A DNA stretch of 15,782 nucleotides, from positions 1-15,782 of the forward strand of contig JAZNBK010000038.1 in assembly GCA_045587025.1 (NCBI GenBank), written 5' to 3'. The translations under genes and the position numbers were made by a program. The notes below the pieces were generated by a model that was given only the letters and a program-made list of their open reading frames with translations, was not told the origin of the DNA and did no database searches. The DNA comes from UBA1740 sp045587025 (GTDB taxonomy: Bacteria; Bacillota; Clostridia; Oscillospirales; CAG-272). This document shows positions 6,275 to 14,747 of this stretch, piece after piece; position 1 is the first letter of the stretch; every line of letters starts with the position of its first letter.

Positions 6275-9200
6275 ATGTTAGAGCTGATAAATATTAAAAA
6301 GGATTACCCTGCGGGCAACGATAAAGTAAACGCCCTGCGAGGTATAAATCTAAAATTCAGAAAAAGCGAATTCGTATCGGTTCTCGGCCCGTCCGGCTGC
6401 GGAAAAACCACTATGCTCAACATTATAGGCGGACTTGACCAATACACCTCGGGCGAATTAGTTATAAACGGCCGTGAAACGAAGGATTTCTCCGACAGGG
6501 ATTGGGACGCTTATAGAAATCATTCTATCGGCTTTGTCTTTCAGAGCTATAATCTTATCCCTCATCAAACGGTACTTCAAAACGTAGAGCTCGCCTTGAC
6601 GCTTTCAGGCGTCTCTAAGGCGGAGAGAAGAAGGCGCGCAAAAAAGGCGCTCGAGGACGTGGGACTCGCAAATCAGTTCTCCAAAAAGCCAAACGAGATG
6701 TCGGGCGGACAGATGCAGAGAGTCGCTATTGCGAGAGCGCTGGTAAACAACCCCGATATAATTCTCGCAGACGAACCGACGGGCGCGCTCGACTCGGAGA
6801 CGAGCGTTCAGGTAATGGAGCTGTTGAAGCAGATTTCAAAGGACCGCCTCGTTATAATGGTTACGCACAACCCCGATATAGCAAACAAGTATTCTACGAG
6901 AATCATCCGTATGCTTGACGGCTTGATTACCGACGACTCAATGCCCTTGACGGACGACGAATATAAAAACGCCCTGCAGGAGCAAGAGGCGGCGAAGAAG
7001 CCGTCCAAGAAGGACAAGAAGCCGTCTATGTCCTTCGCTACCTCTTTTATGCTTTCGCTTAAGAATCTTTTCACCAAAAAGGGCAGAACGACGCTGACCT
7101 CCTTTGCGGGAAGCATAGGCATTATCGGAATTGCTTTAATTCTCGCCATTTCTCACGGAATGACGACCTACGTAAATGAAACGCAGGAAAACGCCCTCTC
7201 CTCTTATCCGTTGACTATCGAGCGCAACACGGTAGACCTTTCGGCGCTTATGAACACGTTTATGAATATAAACCGAACCGAAATCAATCACGACAGAGAT
7301 GCGGTTTATAAAAAATCGGCAATTTATAATATGATGAACGCAATGAACAACCTCGAAACTCAGGAAAATGACCTCGAGGCGTTCAAAAAGCATTTAGACA
7401 CCGAGATGGCGAGGAATCCTGACGGAGAAGGATTTAGCAGCGTGATAAGCGGAATAAGCTACACCTACGACCTGCCTTTGCTCGTATATACTAAAAACAC
7501 CGACGGAAACATCATTCCCTCGGACACCACTCAGCTTATGAGCGACTTGATTTATCGGAATATGGGCTTCAATATGGCTGAAATGATGGCAAACAGCAAT
7601 AGCGCCATGTCCTCTATGGGAAGCTCAAGCGCCTTCGCTCCGAAAATGTGGCAGGAAATGCTTCCGGGCAACGACGGCTCGTATATAAATGACGTTTTGC
7701 ATTCGCAGTACGACGTAATCTACGGCTCGTGGCCGAACAGCTATGACGAGATAGTATTAGTCCTCGACGAAAACAACGAGCTCGACGATATCACTCTCTA
7801 CGCAATGGGACTTATTTCAGAAGAAAAAATAAACGCTCTTATGTCCGACACAATGCAAGGAAATGAGATAGAGATAGATAACACGAGCTTCTCGTATGAA
7901 GAAATTTGCGCGCGAGAATATAAGGTGATTTTAAATTCCTCCTGCTTCTCCTACGACGAGGAGAGCGGTCTTTACACCGATTTAAGAGACACCGATACAG
8001 GACTCAGATATCTCTACGACAATGCGCTCTCACTCAAGGTTACGGGAATTATTCGTCCGTCCGAGGACGCGGACTCGGTTATGCTCTCGGGCGCTATTGG
8101 ATATACGAGCGCTCTCACAGAATACGTTATAAAGGAATCTCAAAAATCGGACGCCATTATGGCTCAGATGAATAGCCCCGCGCGTAACCTCATAGACGGG
8201 CTTCCCTTCCGTGAAAACACGTCAAATCTTCCCCCCGAGGAGAAGGAAGCTGCGCTCCGCGCCTACCTTTCCGAGCAAAACGAGGCGGAAAAGGCAGCGT
8301 CTTATATTTCTATTATGAGTATACCGTCAAAGGAAATTCTTGACGGCGCTATTGCAGACGCAAAGAAGGATATGACTCGTGAAAAATTGGAAGCGCTCCT
8401 CTCCTCTGCCCTCGCTAATCAGATGAATATGTCCGAGCAGGAAATAAATAACTACGTCAGCGAAATGTCCGACGACGACCTGAATGAAATCTTCGAAAAA
8501 ATGGTAGTCGAGCAGACGAAGATGCAGTACGCAGAGCAGGTAAAAGCGCAGATGTCGCAGATGCCGACCGCGCAGCTCGCTATGGCGTTAGATATGGCTC
8601 TCCCTGCGTATACCACCGAGCAGTGCGCTTCATATTACGACGTGCTCCTGAAGTTCTCGGACAAAAGCTATGACGACGCGCTTTTACAGCTTGGCTACGT
8701 TGACCTTGATTCTCCCGTCTCTGTGAACATTTACGCATCGTCCTTTGAAAACAAGGACGTTATAGAGGAACTTATCAGCGAATATAACAAAGACCTCGAC
8801 GAGCTTTCTCAAATCAAATACACCGACTACGTAGGAATTATGATGTCGTCCGTAACGACTATTATAAACGCAATAACCTACGTTTTGATAGCTTTCGTCG
8901 CTATATCTCTGGTCGTTTCCTCGATTATGATAGGCGTTATTACCTTGATTTCGGTACAGGAGCGCACGAAGGAGATAGGTATTCTCCGTGCTATCGGTGC
9001 GTCGAAGCGTAACGTCTCAAGAATGTTTAACGCAGAAACGATGATAATCGGCTTTACCTCAGGTCTTATGGGTGTATCTCTGACCTACGTGTTATGTATA
9101 ATTACGAATATAATTCTCCATTCTCTTACGGGAATATCTAATCTTAATGCGAAGCTGCCCTTATCCGCCGCTGTGATTTTAATTGCGATAAGCGTGCTTC

Positions 9201-9277
9201 TCACGTTAATTTCAGGAATCATTCCGTCGAGAAGCGCCGCAAAGAAGGATCCCGTGGTAGCGCTCCGCACGGAATAA
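6275..9277 (+). CDS. Fused ABC transporter ATPase/FtsX-type permease (MacB-like)
   Basis: A 1,000-residue membrane protein. Residues 1-225 are an ABC ATPase: Walker A GPSGCGKT (38-45), Q-loop Q90, signature SGGQ (143-146), Walker B IILADE (162-167), H-loop H198. A Lys-rich linker (about 235-250) leads to TM1 (about 272-294). An ectodomain of roughly 560 residues follows, then three C-terminal TMs (about 860-890, 918-945, 962-983) with the FtsX-family motif ERTKEIGILRAIGAS after TM2. This is the MacB/FtsX type-VII ABC plan, usually a dimer that transmits ATP hydrolysis to an outer-face domain for lipoprotein, peptide or toxin handling. Substrate is unknown. The ectodomain has Met-rich stretches near residues 428-463 and 706-770. 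No partner gene is adjacent, consistent with a self-contained homodimer. AAGGAG (6260-6265) sits 9 bases before the ATG. Confidence 0.92.
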   Translation: MLELINIKKDYPAGNDKVNALRGINLKFRKSEFVSVLGPSGCGKTTMLNIIGGLDQYTSGELVINGRETKDFSDRDWDAYRNHSIGFVFQSYNLIPHQTVLQNVELALTLSGVSKAERRRRAKKALEDVGLANQFSKKPNEMSGGQMQRVAIARALVNNPDIILADEPTGALDSETSVQVMELLKQISKDRLVIMVTHNPDIANKYSTRIIRMLDGLITDDSMPLTDDEYKNALQEQEAAKKPSKKDKKPSMSFATSFMLSLKNLFTKKGRTTLTSFAGSIGIIGIALILAISHGMTTYVNETQENALSSYPLTIERNTVDLSALMNTFMNINRTEINHDRDAVYKKSAIYNMMNAMNNLETQENDLEAFKKHLDTEMARNPDGEGFSSVISGISYTYDLPLLVYTKNTDGNIIPSDTTQLMSDLIYRNMGFNMAEMMANSNSAMSSMGSSSAFAPKMWQEMLPGNDGSYINDVLHSQYDVIYGSWPNSYDEIVLVLDENNELDDITLYAMGLISEEKINALMSDTMQGNEIEIDNTSFSYEEICAREYKVILNSSCFSYDEESGLYTDLRDTDTGLRYLYDNALSLKVTGIIRPSEDADSVMLSGAIGYTSALTEYVIKESQKSDAIMAQMNSPARNLIDGLPFRENTSNLPPEEKEAALRAYLSEQNEAEKAASYISIMSIPSKEILDGAIADAKKDMTREKLEALLSSALANQMNMSEQEINNYVSEMSDDDLNEIFEKMVVEQTKMQYAEQVKAQMSQMPTAQLAMALDMALPAYTTEQCASYYDVLLKFSDKSYDDALLQLGYVDLDSPVSVNIYASSFENKDVIEELISEYNKDLDELSQIKYTDYVGIMMSSVTTIINAITYVLIAFVAISLVVSSIMIGVITLISVQERTKEIGILRAIGASKRNVSRMFNAETMIIGFTSGLMGVSLTYVLCIITNIILHSLTGISNLNAKLPLSAAVILIAISVLLTLISGIIPSRSAAKKDPVVALRTE

Positions 9278-9307
9278 GATTGTGTAAACAATTATTCACA
9301 AAAAAAC

Positions 9308-9347
9308 AAAAGAGCTGTGATACCGTATTTGATATCATAGCTCTTTT
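9308..9347. terminator. Bidirectional terminator between convergent genes
   Basis: AAAAGAGCT plus GTGATA pairs with TATCAT plus AGCTCTTTT (9308-9322/9333-9347), giving 15 pairs with one G-U and a 10-base loop. T-runs occur on both strands, with further T-rich sequence on the minus side. It serves the rightward ABC gene and the leftward metallopeptidase gene, whose stop is 8 bases away. Confidence 0.85.
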
Positions 9348-9354
9348 AAATTTA

Positions 9355-10068
9355 TTAAAGCGTGTCGCCTCTCTCACGAAGAAGCTGCTTTCTCTGCTTC
9401 CAATCGGGCATATGCGCCGACAAACACTCGTAAAACGCTTTGGAGTGGTTCGGGTGCAGAAAATGGGAAAACTCATGAAAGACAACGTACTCGGCGCAAT
9501 CGGGTGGCATCGTCGCCAATATAGTATTAAAGGTAAGTACGCCTTTCTTTATATTACAGCTTCCCCAACGAGATTTCATTCTTCTATACTTAATTTCAGG
9601 AAATTCAAGCCCCCTAATCGAGAATACCTCGTACGCTCTTTGGCACAAGCTCGTAAATTTTAATTTACATTCGTTTTTGTAAAATTCCGAAATTATCGCT
9701 TCTCTTGCCTTCGTGTCGCATATATTCTTCAAGCTTATTTCGAGTTTACCTTCGCTATATTTATAGGAGTTTCTTTTTCCTTCAACGACGAAAAGATTGA
9801 ATTCCTCGCCCCACAGCAAAATGCGTCCCTCGTTCTCTTTCTCCCTTTTGGCGATTTCTTCATTTCTTCTTTCTATTTTGTTTAGCGCGCCGATAATCCA
9901 TTCTTCCTTTGAGCGAATAAACGCCTCTATTTTTTCAATACTCGTCTTCCTGTTTGCGGAAACCTGAATACTGCCATCAATACGAATACGCAGATTTATG
10001 TTTTTTACGTTTTTGATATTCAAATCATATTTGACTGTTCTTCCACATAAAACGATTTCTCTTTTCAT
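9355..10068 (-). CDS. YgjP-type (DUF45) zinc metallopeptidase-like protein
   Basis: A 237-residue protein of the YgjP/DUF45 family, related to SprT and WLM minigluzincins. Residues about 20-60 match the family opening (a strand-rich NLRIRIDGSIQVSANR block followed by a helix). The catalytic part contains the RMKSRWGSCN motif (163-171) and H198-E199-x-x-H202, with H208 in PNHSKAF as the likely third zinc ligand, and then MPDWKQRKQLL. All expected metal residues are present. There is no signal peptide, so it is probably cytoplasmic. Physiological substrates are not established for the family. GAGGGGG (minus strand, 10074-10080) precedes the ATG by about 5 bases. It is the last gene of the leftward run behind the TRAP permease, separated by a 60-base gap holding a hairpin, so read-through expression is possible. 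A functional link with the transporter is not evident. Confidence 0.9.
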   Translation of the reverse strand: MKREIVLCGRTVKYDLNIKNVKNINLRIRIDGSIQVSANRKTSIEKIEAFIRSKEEWIIGALNKIERRNEEIAKREKENEGRILLWGEEFNLFVVEGKRNSYKYSEGKLEISLKNICDTKAREAIISEFYKNECKLKFTSLCQRAYEVFSIRGLEFPEIKYRRMKSRWGSCNIKKGVLTFNTILATMPPDCAEYVVFHEFSHFLHPNHSKAFYECLSAHMPDWKQRKQLLRERGDTL

Positions 10069-10092
10069 TTCTTCCCCCTCGACGAATTGGCG

Positions 10093-10122
10093 CGGCGTGA
10101 TGCGATATAACGCACCACGCCG
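10093..10122. other. Intergenic hairpin between TRAP permease and metallopeptidase
   Basis: CGGCGTG (10093-10099) pairs with CACGCCG (10116-10122), with an inner GCG/CGC pair. TTTTTCTT follows on the plus strand only. Read in the direction of the neighbouring genes (minus) there is no T-tract, so it is a poor terminator for them. It may protect the permease mRNA 3' end or stop antisense transcripts. Confidence 0.6.
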
Positions 10123-10128
10123 TTTTTC

Positions 10129-12267
10129 TTATACTTTATTTTTTTTACGGTCAATCAAAAGCTGAGAAATAATCGCCAAGGCGACGCATACAATGCCAAT
10201 GATGTCGGTCGTAAGCTCGGGAATGATAACCAAAAGTCCGCCTACGCCAAACAAAATACTTTCCCAAATTTTATTCTTGCGAATAAAGTAATTTTCGAGG
10301 AATACGGAGATTGCGAAAATTCCAATAATTGAGGTGAAAATAATTTGACAAACGAAGAAAAACTCCGGCTTATATCCCTCACAGACCAAAAGCATTTGTG
10401 GATTTATCGCAAAAATGTACGGAATAATAAATGCGGTAATAGCGAGACGCGTAGCATTCACTCCCGTTTTCAGCGGATTTGAGCCGGCAATTGCGCTTCC
10501 TGCGTAAGCTGCAAGCGCGACGGGGGGCGTAATGTCCGCCACGATACCAAAATAGAATACGAACATATGCGCCGCAAGCGGAGCTATTCCCATACTCATA
10601 AGTATGGGCGCGGTTGTCGTCGCCATAATTATATAGTTCGCGGTAGTCGGAACGCCCATTCCAAGAACTATACAAGCAAGCATAGTCAAAAACAGGGCGA
10701 TAAATATGCTCTTTTCAGCCAAGGGAACAATCGTGGTAACGAGTGTGCTGCCAAGCGCGGTAAGTGTAACTACTCCCGAAACTATTCCCGCAATGGCGCA
10801 CGCTACGGCGACGCCTATAGAGTTCGTAATACCGCCCTCAAAGCCACTTATCGCTACCTTTGGCGTAAGTATCGCGCCCTTCGTGAAAAAGCTGCATCCG
10901 ACCGCTACAACGATGGCGATAAACACGAATTTGCCCTGCCAAGCTACAGTAACGAGCCCAAGCGACTTAAGAATATAGTAAAGCACTATAGTAGCCACGG
11001 GTACCAAGGGAAGCCCGATAGAACGCAAAATTGCCTTCTTCGCCTCTCGTGTCTTGTAGCTTCCTATTGATTTGCGTCCCAAATTGGGGTTAAACAAGCT
11101 AACCGTGAGGGCTGTCAGAATAGCGTAGCACGCCGACATTCCCGCAGTGTAATAGTTCATACAAATAACGAGGACTACGACGGGCAGTAAAAGATAGCCC
11201 TTTGAAAGCAGAAGCTTAAAGAAGTTCGGGATAGCATCCTTGGGAAGCCCTTCAAGACCGCGCTTCTTCGCTTCAAAATGCACCATAAGAAAGATTCCGG
11301 CAAAATAAAGAATTGCAGGAAGGATAGCCGCTACTGCGATAGTAGCGTACGGAATACCCGTAATCTCTGCCATAAGGAAAGCGGCTGCGCCCATAATCGG
11401 CGGCATAATCTGTCCGCCTGTAGAAGCGGCTGCCTCGACTGCCGCCGCAAACTCGGGCTTATATCCGATTTTTTTCATTATCGGAATGGTAACGCTACCG
11501 CTGCCAACAGTGTTAGCAACCGAGCTTCCCGAATACATTCCCTCAAGCGCGGAGGAAATAACAGCGACCTTCGCAGGACCGCCCGCGGACGTACCCGCAA
11601 TAGAGTTTGCGAGATCCACGAAGAATATACCGATACCCGTCTTTTCAAGAAATGAACCAAGTATAATAAATAGAACGATAAAGTTTACGCATACGTCGAT
11701 TGGCGTGGAAAAGATACCGCCCGATACGTTAAAAAACATTTCATAACAGAAATTTCTGAGCATTGTAGCGGGGTTCTTGCTTAAGTAAATAAAGGCATAA
11801 ACGGCAAAGCCCGCCGCAACGACGAGTATAGGAAGCCCGACAGCGCGTCGGCACGCCTCAACCAAAAGCAACAGCGCAATTATCGCTATAACGATTTCAA
11901 GCGTACCGATACGCTTGCTCATTTCAATGACCTTGTCATGAAAAATTACGGGATAAAGGTAAACGAGCGCGGTAATAGCGACGAGCGCGAAGTCGTACCA
12001 AGGGATGAAATTGACAAGTTTTGTTTGCTTTTTATAAGCAGGAAAGGTTATAAACGTAAAGCACAGAATAATTCCCACCAAAATCGGCTTGGAGTATTCG
12101 GGAGAAAGATTGAGAACCAATGAAAGAGAAATCATGAACAAAGCAGTCAAAAGCTTTCCCCATTTCAAAAGCTCTGCCTTTATACCTGTAAATACTCGGG
12201 TGTTAGACTCTCTGTCTACCTCTTTCATTATATCTTCGGCAGAACGTGCTGTGTTTTCTAATTGCAT
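10129..12267 (-). CDS. TRAP transporter permease, fused 4TM/12TM type
   Basis: A 712-residue polytopic membrane protein. It is the fused small (DctQ-like) and large (DctM-like) permease typical of TAXI-type TRAP systems, which import organic substrates using an ion gradient and a periplasmic or lipid-anchored binding protein. The N-terminal 35 residues are cytoplasmic and polar. Paired TMs up to about residue 150 form the small-subunit part. The large subunit shows the family blocks FIILGSFLEKTGIGIFF, SVANTVGSGSVTIPIMKKIGY, AAASTGGQIMPPIMGAAAFL and GMGVPTTANYIIMA, then DITPPVALAAYAGSAIAG. Extra hydrophobic segments (after about residue 620) close the protein. AGGAGG (12273-12278) lies 5 bases before the ATG. 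The gene follows the TAXI binding protein gene, with a terminator between them. Substrate cannot be deduced; members of this class are linked to glutamate, dicarboxylates and other acids. Confidence 0.95.
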   Translation of the reverse strand: MQLENTARSAEDIMKEVDRESNTRVFTGIKAELLKWGKLLTALFMISLSLVLNLSPEYSKPILVGIILCFTFITFPAYKKQTKLVNFIPWYDFALVAITALVYLYPVIFHDKVIEMSKRIGTLEIVIAIIALLLLVEACRRAVGLPILVVAAGFAVYAFIYLSKNPATMLRNFCYEMFFNVSGGIFSTPIDVCVNFIVLFIILGSFLEKTGIGIFFVDLANSIAGTSAGGPAKVAVISSALEGMYSGSSVANTVGSGSVTIPIMKKIGYKPEFAAAVEAAASTGGQIMPPIMGAAAFLMAEITGIPYATIAVAAILPAILYFAGIFLMVHFEAKKRGLEGLPKDAIPNFFKLLLSKGYLLLPVVVLVICMNYYTAGMSACYAILTALTVSLFNPNLGRKSIGSYKTREAKKAILRSIGLPLVPVATIVLYYILKSLGLVTVAWQGKFVFIAIVVAVGCSFFTKGAILTPKVAISGFEGGITNSIGVAVACAIAGIVSGVVTLTALGSTLVTTIVPLAEKSIFIALFLTMLACIVLGMGVPTTANYIIMATTTAPILMSMGIAPLAAHMFVFYFGIVADITPPVALAAYAGSAIAGSNPLKTGVNATRLAITAFIIPYIFAINPQMLLVCEGYKPEFFFVCQIIFTSIIGIFAISVFLENYFIRKNKIWESILFGVGGLLVIIPELTTDIIGIVCVALAIISQLLIDRKKNKV

Positions 12268-12307
12268 TTTTTCCTCCTGGAAATTAGAGTTTTCTTGTTT
12301 ATATACA

Positions 12308-12334
12308 CAAAAAAAGGGCTCTGCCCTTTTTTTG
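12308..12334 (-). terminator. Intra-operon terminator between TAXI and permease genes
   Basis: A perfect palindrome, CAAAAAAAGGGC/GCCCTTTTTTTG with a 3-base loop, has T-runs on either strand. On the minus strand it follows the binding protein stop by about 20 bases and precedes the permease ribosome binding site by about 30. No promoter is obvious between it and the permease, so the permease is probably made by read-through, lowering its amount relative to the binding protein. Confidence 0.8.
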
Positions 12335-12354
12335 TAATTTTGCTTTTCTATCTA

Positions 12355-13386
12355 TTATTTACCATAATAGAATTCGTCAAAGGTCAACTCGGTAGCATTG
12401 TCCGCGTTGTACTTTGCGAGATATTCCTCATAATAGCGCTTTGCGCCTGCATTCACGGGAACGTTATCCATACCGAGCAAAGCGGTCTTGATGTTCATAG
12501 CTTTTCCCGTGTTGTGCGCCTCTGCGATTGCGCCCTGATTTTCCCAAAGCGCCTTTGTTACGTTATATACAACGTCCTCGTCAACGTCGTTAGAAACGAT
12601 ATAGGTAGCGGTAACTGCTACAGCGGACGCCTTTTCGCCTTCGGGAATAGATTTGTAGGTCGCATTATCCATATCTATTTGAACGTAGAATACGCTCTCC
12701 GCCTGAAGCTCAGCGATTTTGTCAGCATCGAGAGATACGATAGTGATACCCATTTTTCCGCTTTCAAGCTCCTGAATAGCGGGGGTAGGAACGCCACCCG
12801 TGAAGAAGAATGCGTCGAGCTTGCCTTCCTTCATAGCAGAAGCAGATGCGCCCGAGTCAAGATTCTGTACCGTGATATCGTCAAGAGAGATACCGTGCTT
12901 TTCGAGAATCTGAGTTGCGTTTGTAACAACGCCCGAGCCCTGCGCGCCTATGGAAACGCGCTTACCCTTCAAATCGTAGACACTATTAATGCCCGAATCC
13001 TCGGAAGCTATAATCTGACAAACCTCGGGATAAACGGCACCGATAACAGAAAACGACTTGATAGCATTTTCCTCAAAGTTGGATTTTCCGTTATATGCGT
13101 TAATCATAACGTCATTTTGAACGATAGCGAAGTGAGCGTCGCCGTCGTCAAGCGCCTCAATGTTTGCCTTAGAACCACCGGAAGTAACCGCGGTAAAGGT
13201 AGCGCCGTCAACAACGGATGTGAGCTTGTTAGCAACAACGTTTGTAAAGCCGTAGTAGGTACCCTGAGCGCCACCCGTGGTGAATATGTAGGTTTTCTCA
13301 CCTTCATCTTTTCCGCAAGAAGTGAAACCTACAACAGAGGTTACGAGCAAAATAGCGCAAAGCGCAATAGCGAGTATTTTTTTCAT
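12355..13386 (-). CDS. TAXI-family TRAP transporter solute-binding lipoprotein
   Basis: A 343-residue lipid-anchored binding protein that captures the substrate for the TRAP permease. Residues 1-23 are a lipoprotein signal (MKKILAIALCAILLVTSVVG then FTS) with the lipidated Cys at 24. The family hallmark TTGGAQGTYYGF follows at about residues 35-46. Other family blocks are the VTSGGSKANIEAL stretch, FAIVQNDV, the LKGKRVSIGAQGSG segment and DAFFFTGGVPTPAIQEL. I chose the ATG at 13386 because GGAG (13395-13398) lies 8 bases upstream and the signal peptide starts exactly there. An in-frame ATG at 13434 would add 16 unlikely residues and falls on the predicted operator and transcription start. It is the first gene of the TRAP operon. 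A palindromic operator over the promoter suggests substrate-dependent control; no regulator gene is in the window. Confidence 0.95.
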   Translation of the reverse strand: MKKILAIALCAILLVTSVVGFTSCGKDEGEKTYIFTTGGAQGTYYGFTNVVANKLTSVVDGATFTAVTSGGSKANIEALDDGDAHFAIVQNDVMINAYNGKSNFEENAIKSFSVIGAVYPEVCQIIASEDSGINSVYDLKGKRVSIGAQGSGVVTNATQILEKHGISLDDITVQNLDSGASASAMKEGKLDAFFFTGGVPTPAIQELESGKMGITIVSLDADKIAELQAESVFYVQIDMDNATYKSIPEGEKASAVAVTATYIVSNDVDEDVVYNVTKALWENQGAIAEAHNTGKAMNIKTALLGMDNVPVNAGAKRYYEEYLAKYNADNATELTFDEFYYGK

Positions 13387-13415
13387 AATAAATTCTCCAT
13401 TCGTTAATTTAACTG

Positions 13416-13443
13416 CATAGATGTATACAATCATACATCTATG
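13416..13443. promoter_or_regulatory. Palindromic operator over the TAXI-TRAP promoter
   Basis: CATAGATGTAT (13416-13426) and its perfect 11-base reverse complement (13433-13443) are separated by six bases. It overlaps the -10 element and the expected start site, the position of a repressor-blocked promoter. The core TTGTATACAT (minus strand) resembles FCD-type GntR operators built on GTATAC, but that family link is a guess. A 5' mRNA hairpin is the alternative. Confidence 0.6.
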
Positions 13444-13469
13444 ATACTATATTTTTCCCATTTTGTCAA
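13441..13469 (-). promoter_or_regulatory. Sigma-A promoter of the TAXI-TRAP operon
   Basis: On the minus strand a perfect TTGACA (13464-13469) and TATCAT (13441-13446) are spaced by 17 bases, with transcription expected to start near 13434. Nothing else of note is seen between this promoter and the repeats at 13553. Confidence 0.82.
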
Positions 13470-13552
13470 TAGTTTTTCCAAAAAAAGAAGCGTTTCGACA
13501 AAAATAGAAAGCGAAGATATAATGAATAATTAATGAGTTAAAAGAAACGGTT

Positions 13553-13643
13553 GCTTTTTGCAAAAGCAAAAAGCTTCATCAATGCCGAAGGCAATTCATG
13601 CACCGCAGCGCAATTCATTGCATGCTCACTGAATGAGCATGCA
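13553..13643. repeat. Cluster of short palindromic repeats after queA
   Basis: Read left to right: GCTTTTTGC-aaaa-GCAAAAAGC (13553-13574); TGCC-gaa-GGCA (13583-13593); two direct copies of GCAATTCAT (13591-13599, 13610-13618), the second forming GCAAT-tc-ATTGC; and a 10-bp stem TGCATGCTCA/TGAGCATGCA (13619-13628/13634-13643). On the minus strand these follow, and partly overlap, the queA 3' end; the last stem includes its stop codon. The block has the look of a small repeated intergenic element and probably also terminates queA. The leftmost hairpin has only short T-runs beside it. Confidence 0.65.
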
Positions 13644-14702
13644 GTCCCCAAAGGAGAAAAATCTGTACCTTTCCTTAACGGCTGTTTCATATGCTCGCAT
13701 TATATTTTCCTTCCCTGCAAGCGCAGAAACGAGCATCAGAAGCGTGCTTTCGGGCAGGTGGAAATTGGTTATCAGAGCGTCTACCGCCTTGAAGCGATAG
13801 CCGGGGTATATAAATATCTTGGTTTCTCCGTCCATTGGATGAACTATTCCCTGCTCGTCGGTTACACTCTCAAGCACACGGCAGGAAGTCGTACCTACCG
13901 CTATTATTCTTCCGCCGTTTCTGCGGCGTCGGTTAATTTCCTCGGCGCACTCCTCGGATATGTGAAAATGCTCAGCGTGCATAATATGTTCTTCTATCTT
14001 ATCGACCTTTACAGGTCTGAATGTGCCTAATCCAACGTGCAAAGTAAGCTCCGCATATCCGACGCCCTTCTTTTTCAGGCGTTCGAGAAGCTCGTTTGTA
14101 AAATGAAGCCCTGCTGTCGGCGCGGCGGCAGAACCGTTCTCCTTCGCATATACCGTCTGATAGCGTTCCTTATCACTCAGCTTTTCGGTAATATAAGGCG
14201 GGAGTGGCATATTCCCCACCTCGTTTATAACCTCATATATACTTTTATATTCAGGCGAATATGAAAATCTCACTACTCGGTTGCCTTCCTCTGCCATACC
14301 CACGACCTCGGCTGTAAGAACGTCGGAGAATTTTACGCGCGCTCCCACCTTCGCTCTCTTTCCGGGGCGCACGAGAGTTTCCCAATCGCCGTTATCGTAC
14401 ATACGAAGGAGTAGCAGCTCAACCTCAGATCCGGTCTTTTCACTCTTGCCCAAAAGCCGCGCGGGAATTACCCTCGACGAATTTACGACGAGTATATCCT
14501 CGGGGCGCAGATAATCTTCTATATTAAAAAAGCTCCTATGCTCTATCTCTCCGCTTTGAGAATTTAAAACAAGCAAACGGGAATTATCACGCTTCTCGGA
14601 CGGTCTTTGCGCTATCAATTCCTCGGGAAGATCATAATAAAAATCGCTCGTAGACAGCTCGGTTTTTATTCTTTCGTTGACTATCGTAATGTTTTCTGAC
14701 AT
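13626..14702 (-). CDS. queA: tRNA preQ1(34) S-adenosylmethionine ribosyltransferase-isomerase
   Basis: A 358-residue enzyme that transfers and isomerises the ribosyl part of S-adenosylmethionine onto preQ1 at position 34 of GUN-decoding tRNAs, forming epoxyqueuosine. Family signatures are all present: FYYDLPEELIAQRP with an R-x-x-SRLLVL block, DILVVNSSRVIPARL, the AAPTAGLHFT motif, LTLHVGLGTFRPV, HAEHFHI, VGTTSCRVLES, and the C-terminal TNFHLPESTLLMLVSA and RYRFFSFGDCML blocks. Length is normal for the family (about 340-360). AAAGG (minus strand, 14711-14715) lies 8 bases before the ATG, and a consensus promoter sits upstream. The last residues (MLIQ) and the stop codon are encoded inside a palindrome, so the exact C-terminus may have been set by a repeat insertion. 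No tgt or other queuosine gene is in the window. Confidence 0.97.
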   Translation of the reverse strand: MSENITIVNERIKTELSTSDFYYDLPEELIAQRPSEKRDNSRLLVLNSQSGEIEHRSFFNIEDYLRPEDILVVNSSRVIPARLLGKSEKTGSEVELLLLRMYDNGDWETLVRPGKRAKVGARVKFSDVLTAEVVGMAEEGNRVVRFSYSPEYKSIYEVINEVGNMPLPPYITEKLSDKERYQTVYAKENGSAAAPTAGLHFTNELLERLKKKGVGYAELTLHVGLGTFRPVKVDKIEEHIMHAEHFHISEECAEEINRRRRNGGRIIAVGTTSCRVLESVTDEQGIVHPMDGETKIFIYPGYRFKAVDALITNFHLPESTLLMLVSALAGKENIMRAYETAVKERYRFFSFGDCMLIQ

Positions 14703-14747
14703 TTCATGCGCCTTTCAATATTTTTTTCATATACTTCTAACAGGGAC

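Noticed and set aside
9280..9663. A 127-codon plus-strand frame after the ABC gene
   Set aside because: It crosses the bidirectional terminator and is antisense to the YgjP-type gene, whose HExxH motif is in the other strand.
10093..10130. Terminator of the TRAP permease gene
   Set aside because: The hairpin is strong but its T-tract is on the plus strand, opposite to the direction of transcription, so I list it only as a hairpin.
12262..13407. A 381-codon open frame on the plus strand
   Set aside because: It is antisense to the TAXI gene, which has a lipoprotein signal, family motifs and a ribosome binding site. The plus-strand translation has no recognisable domain.
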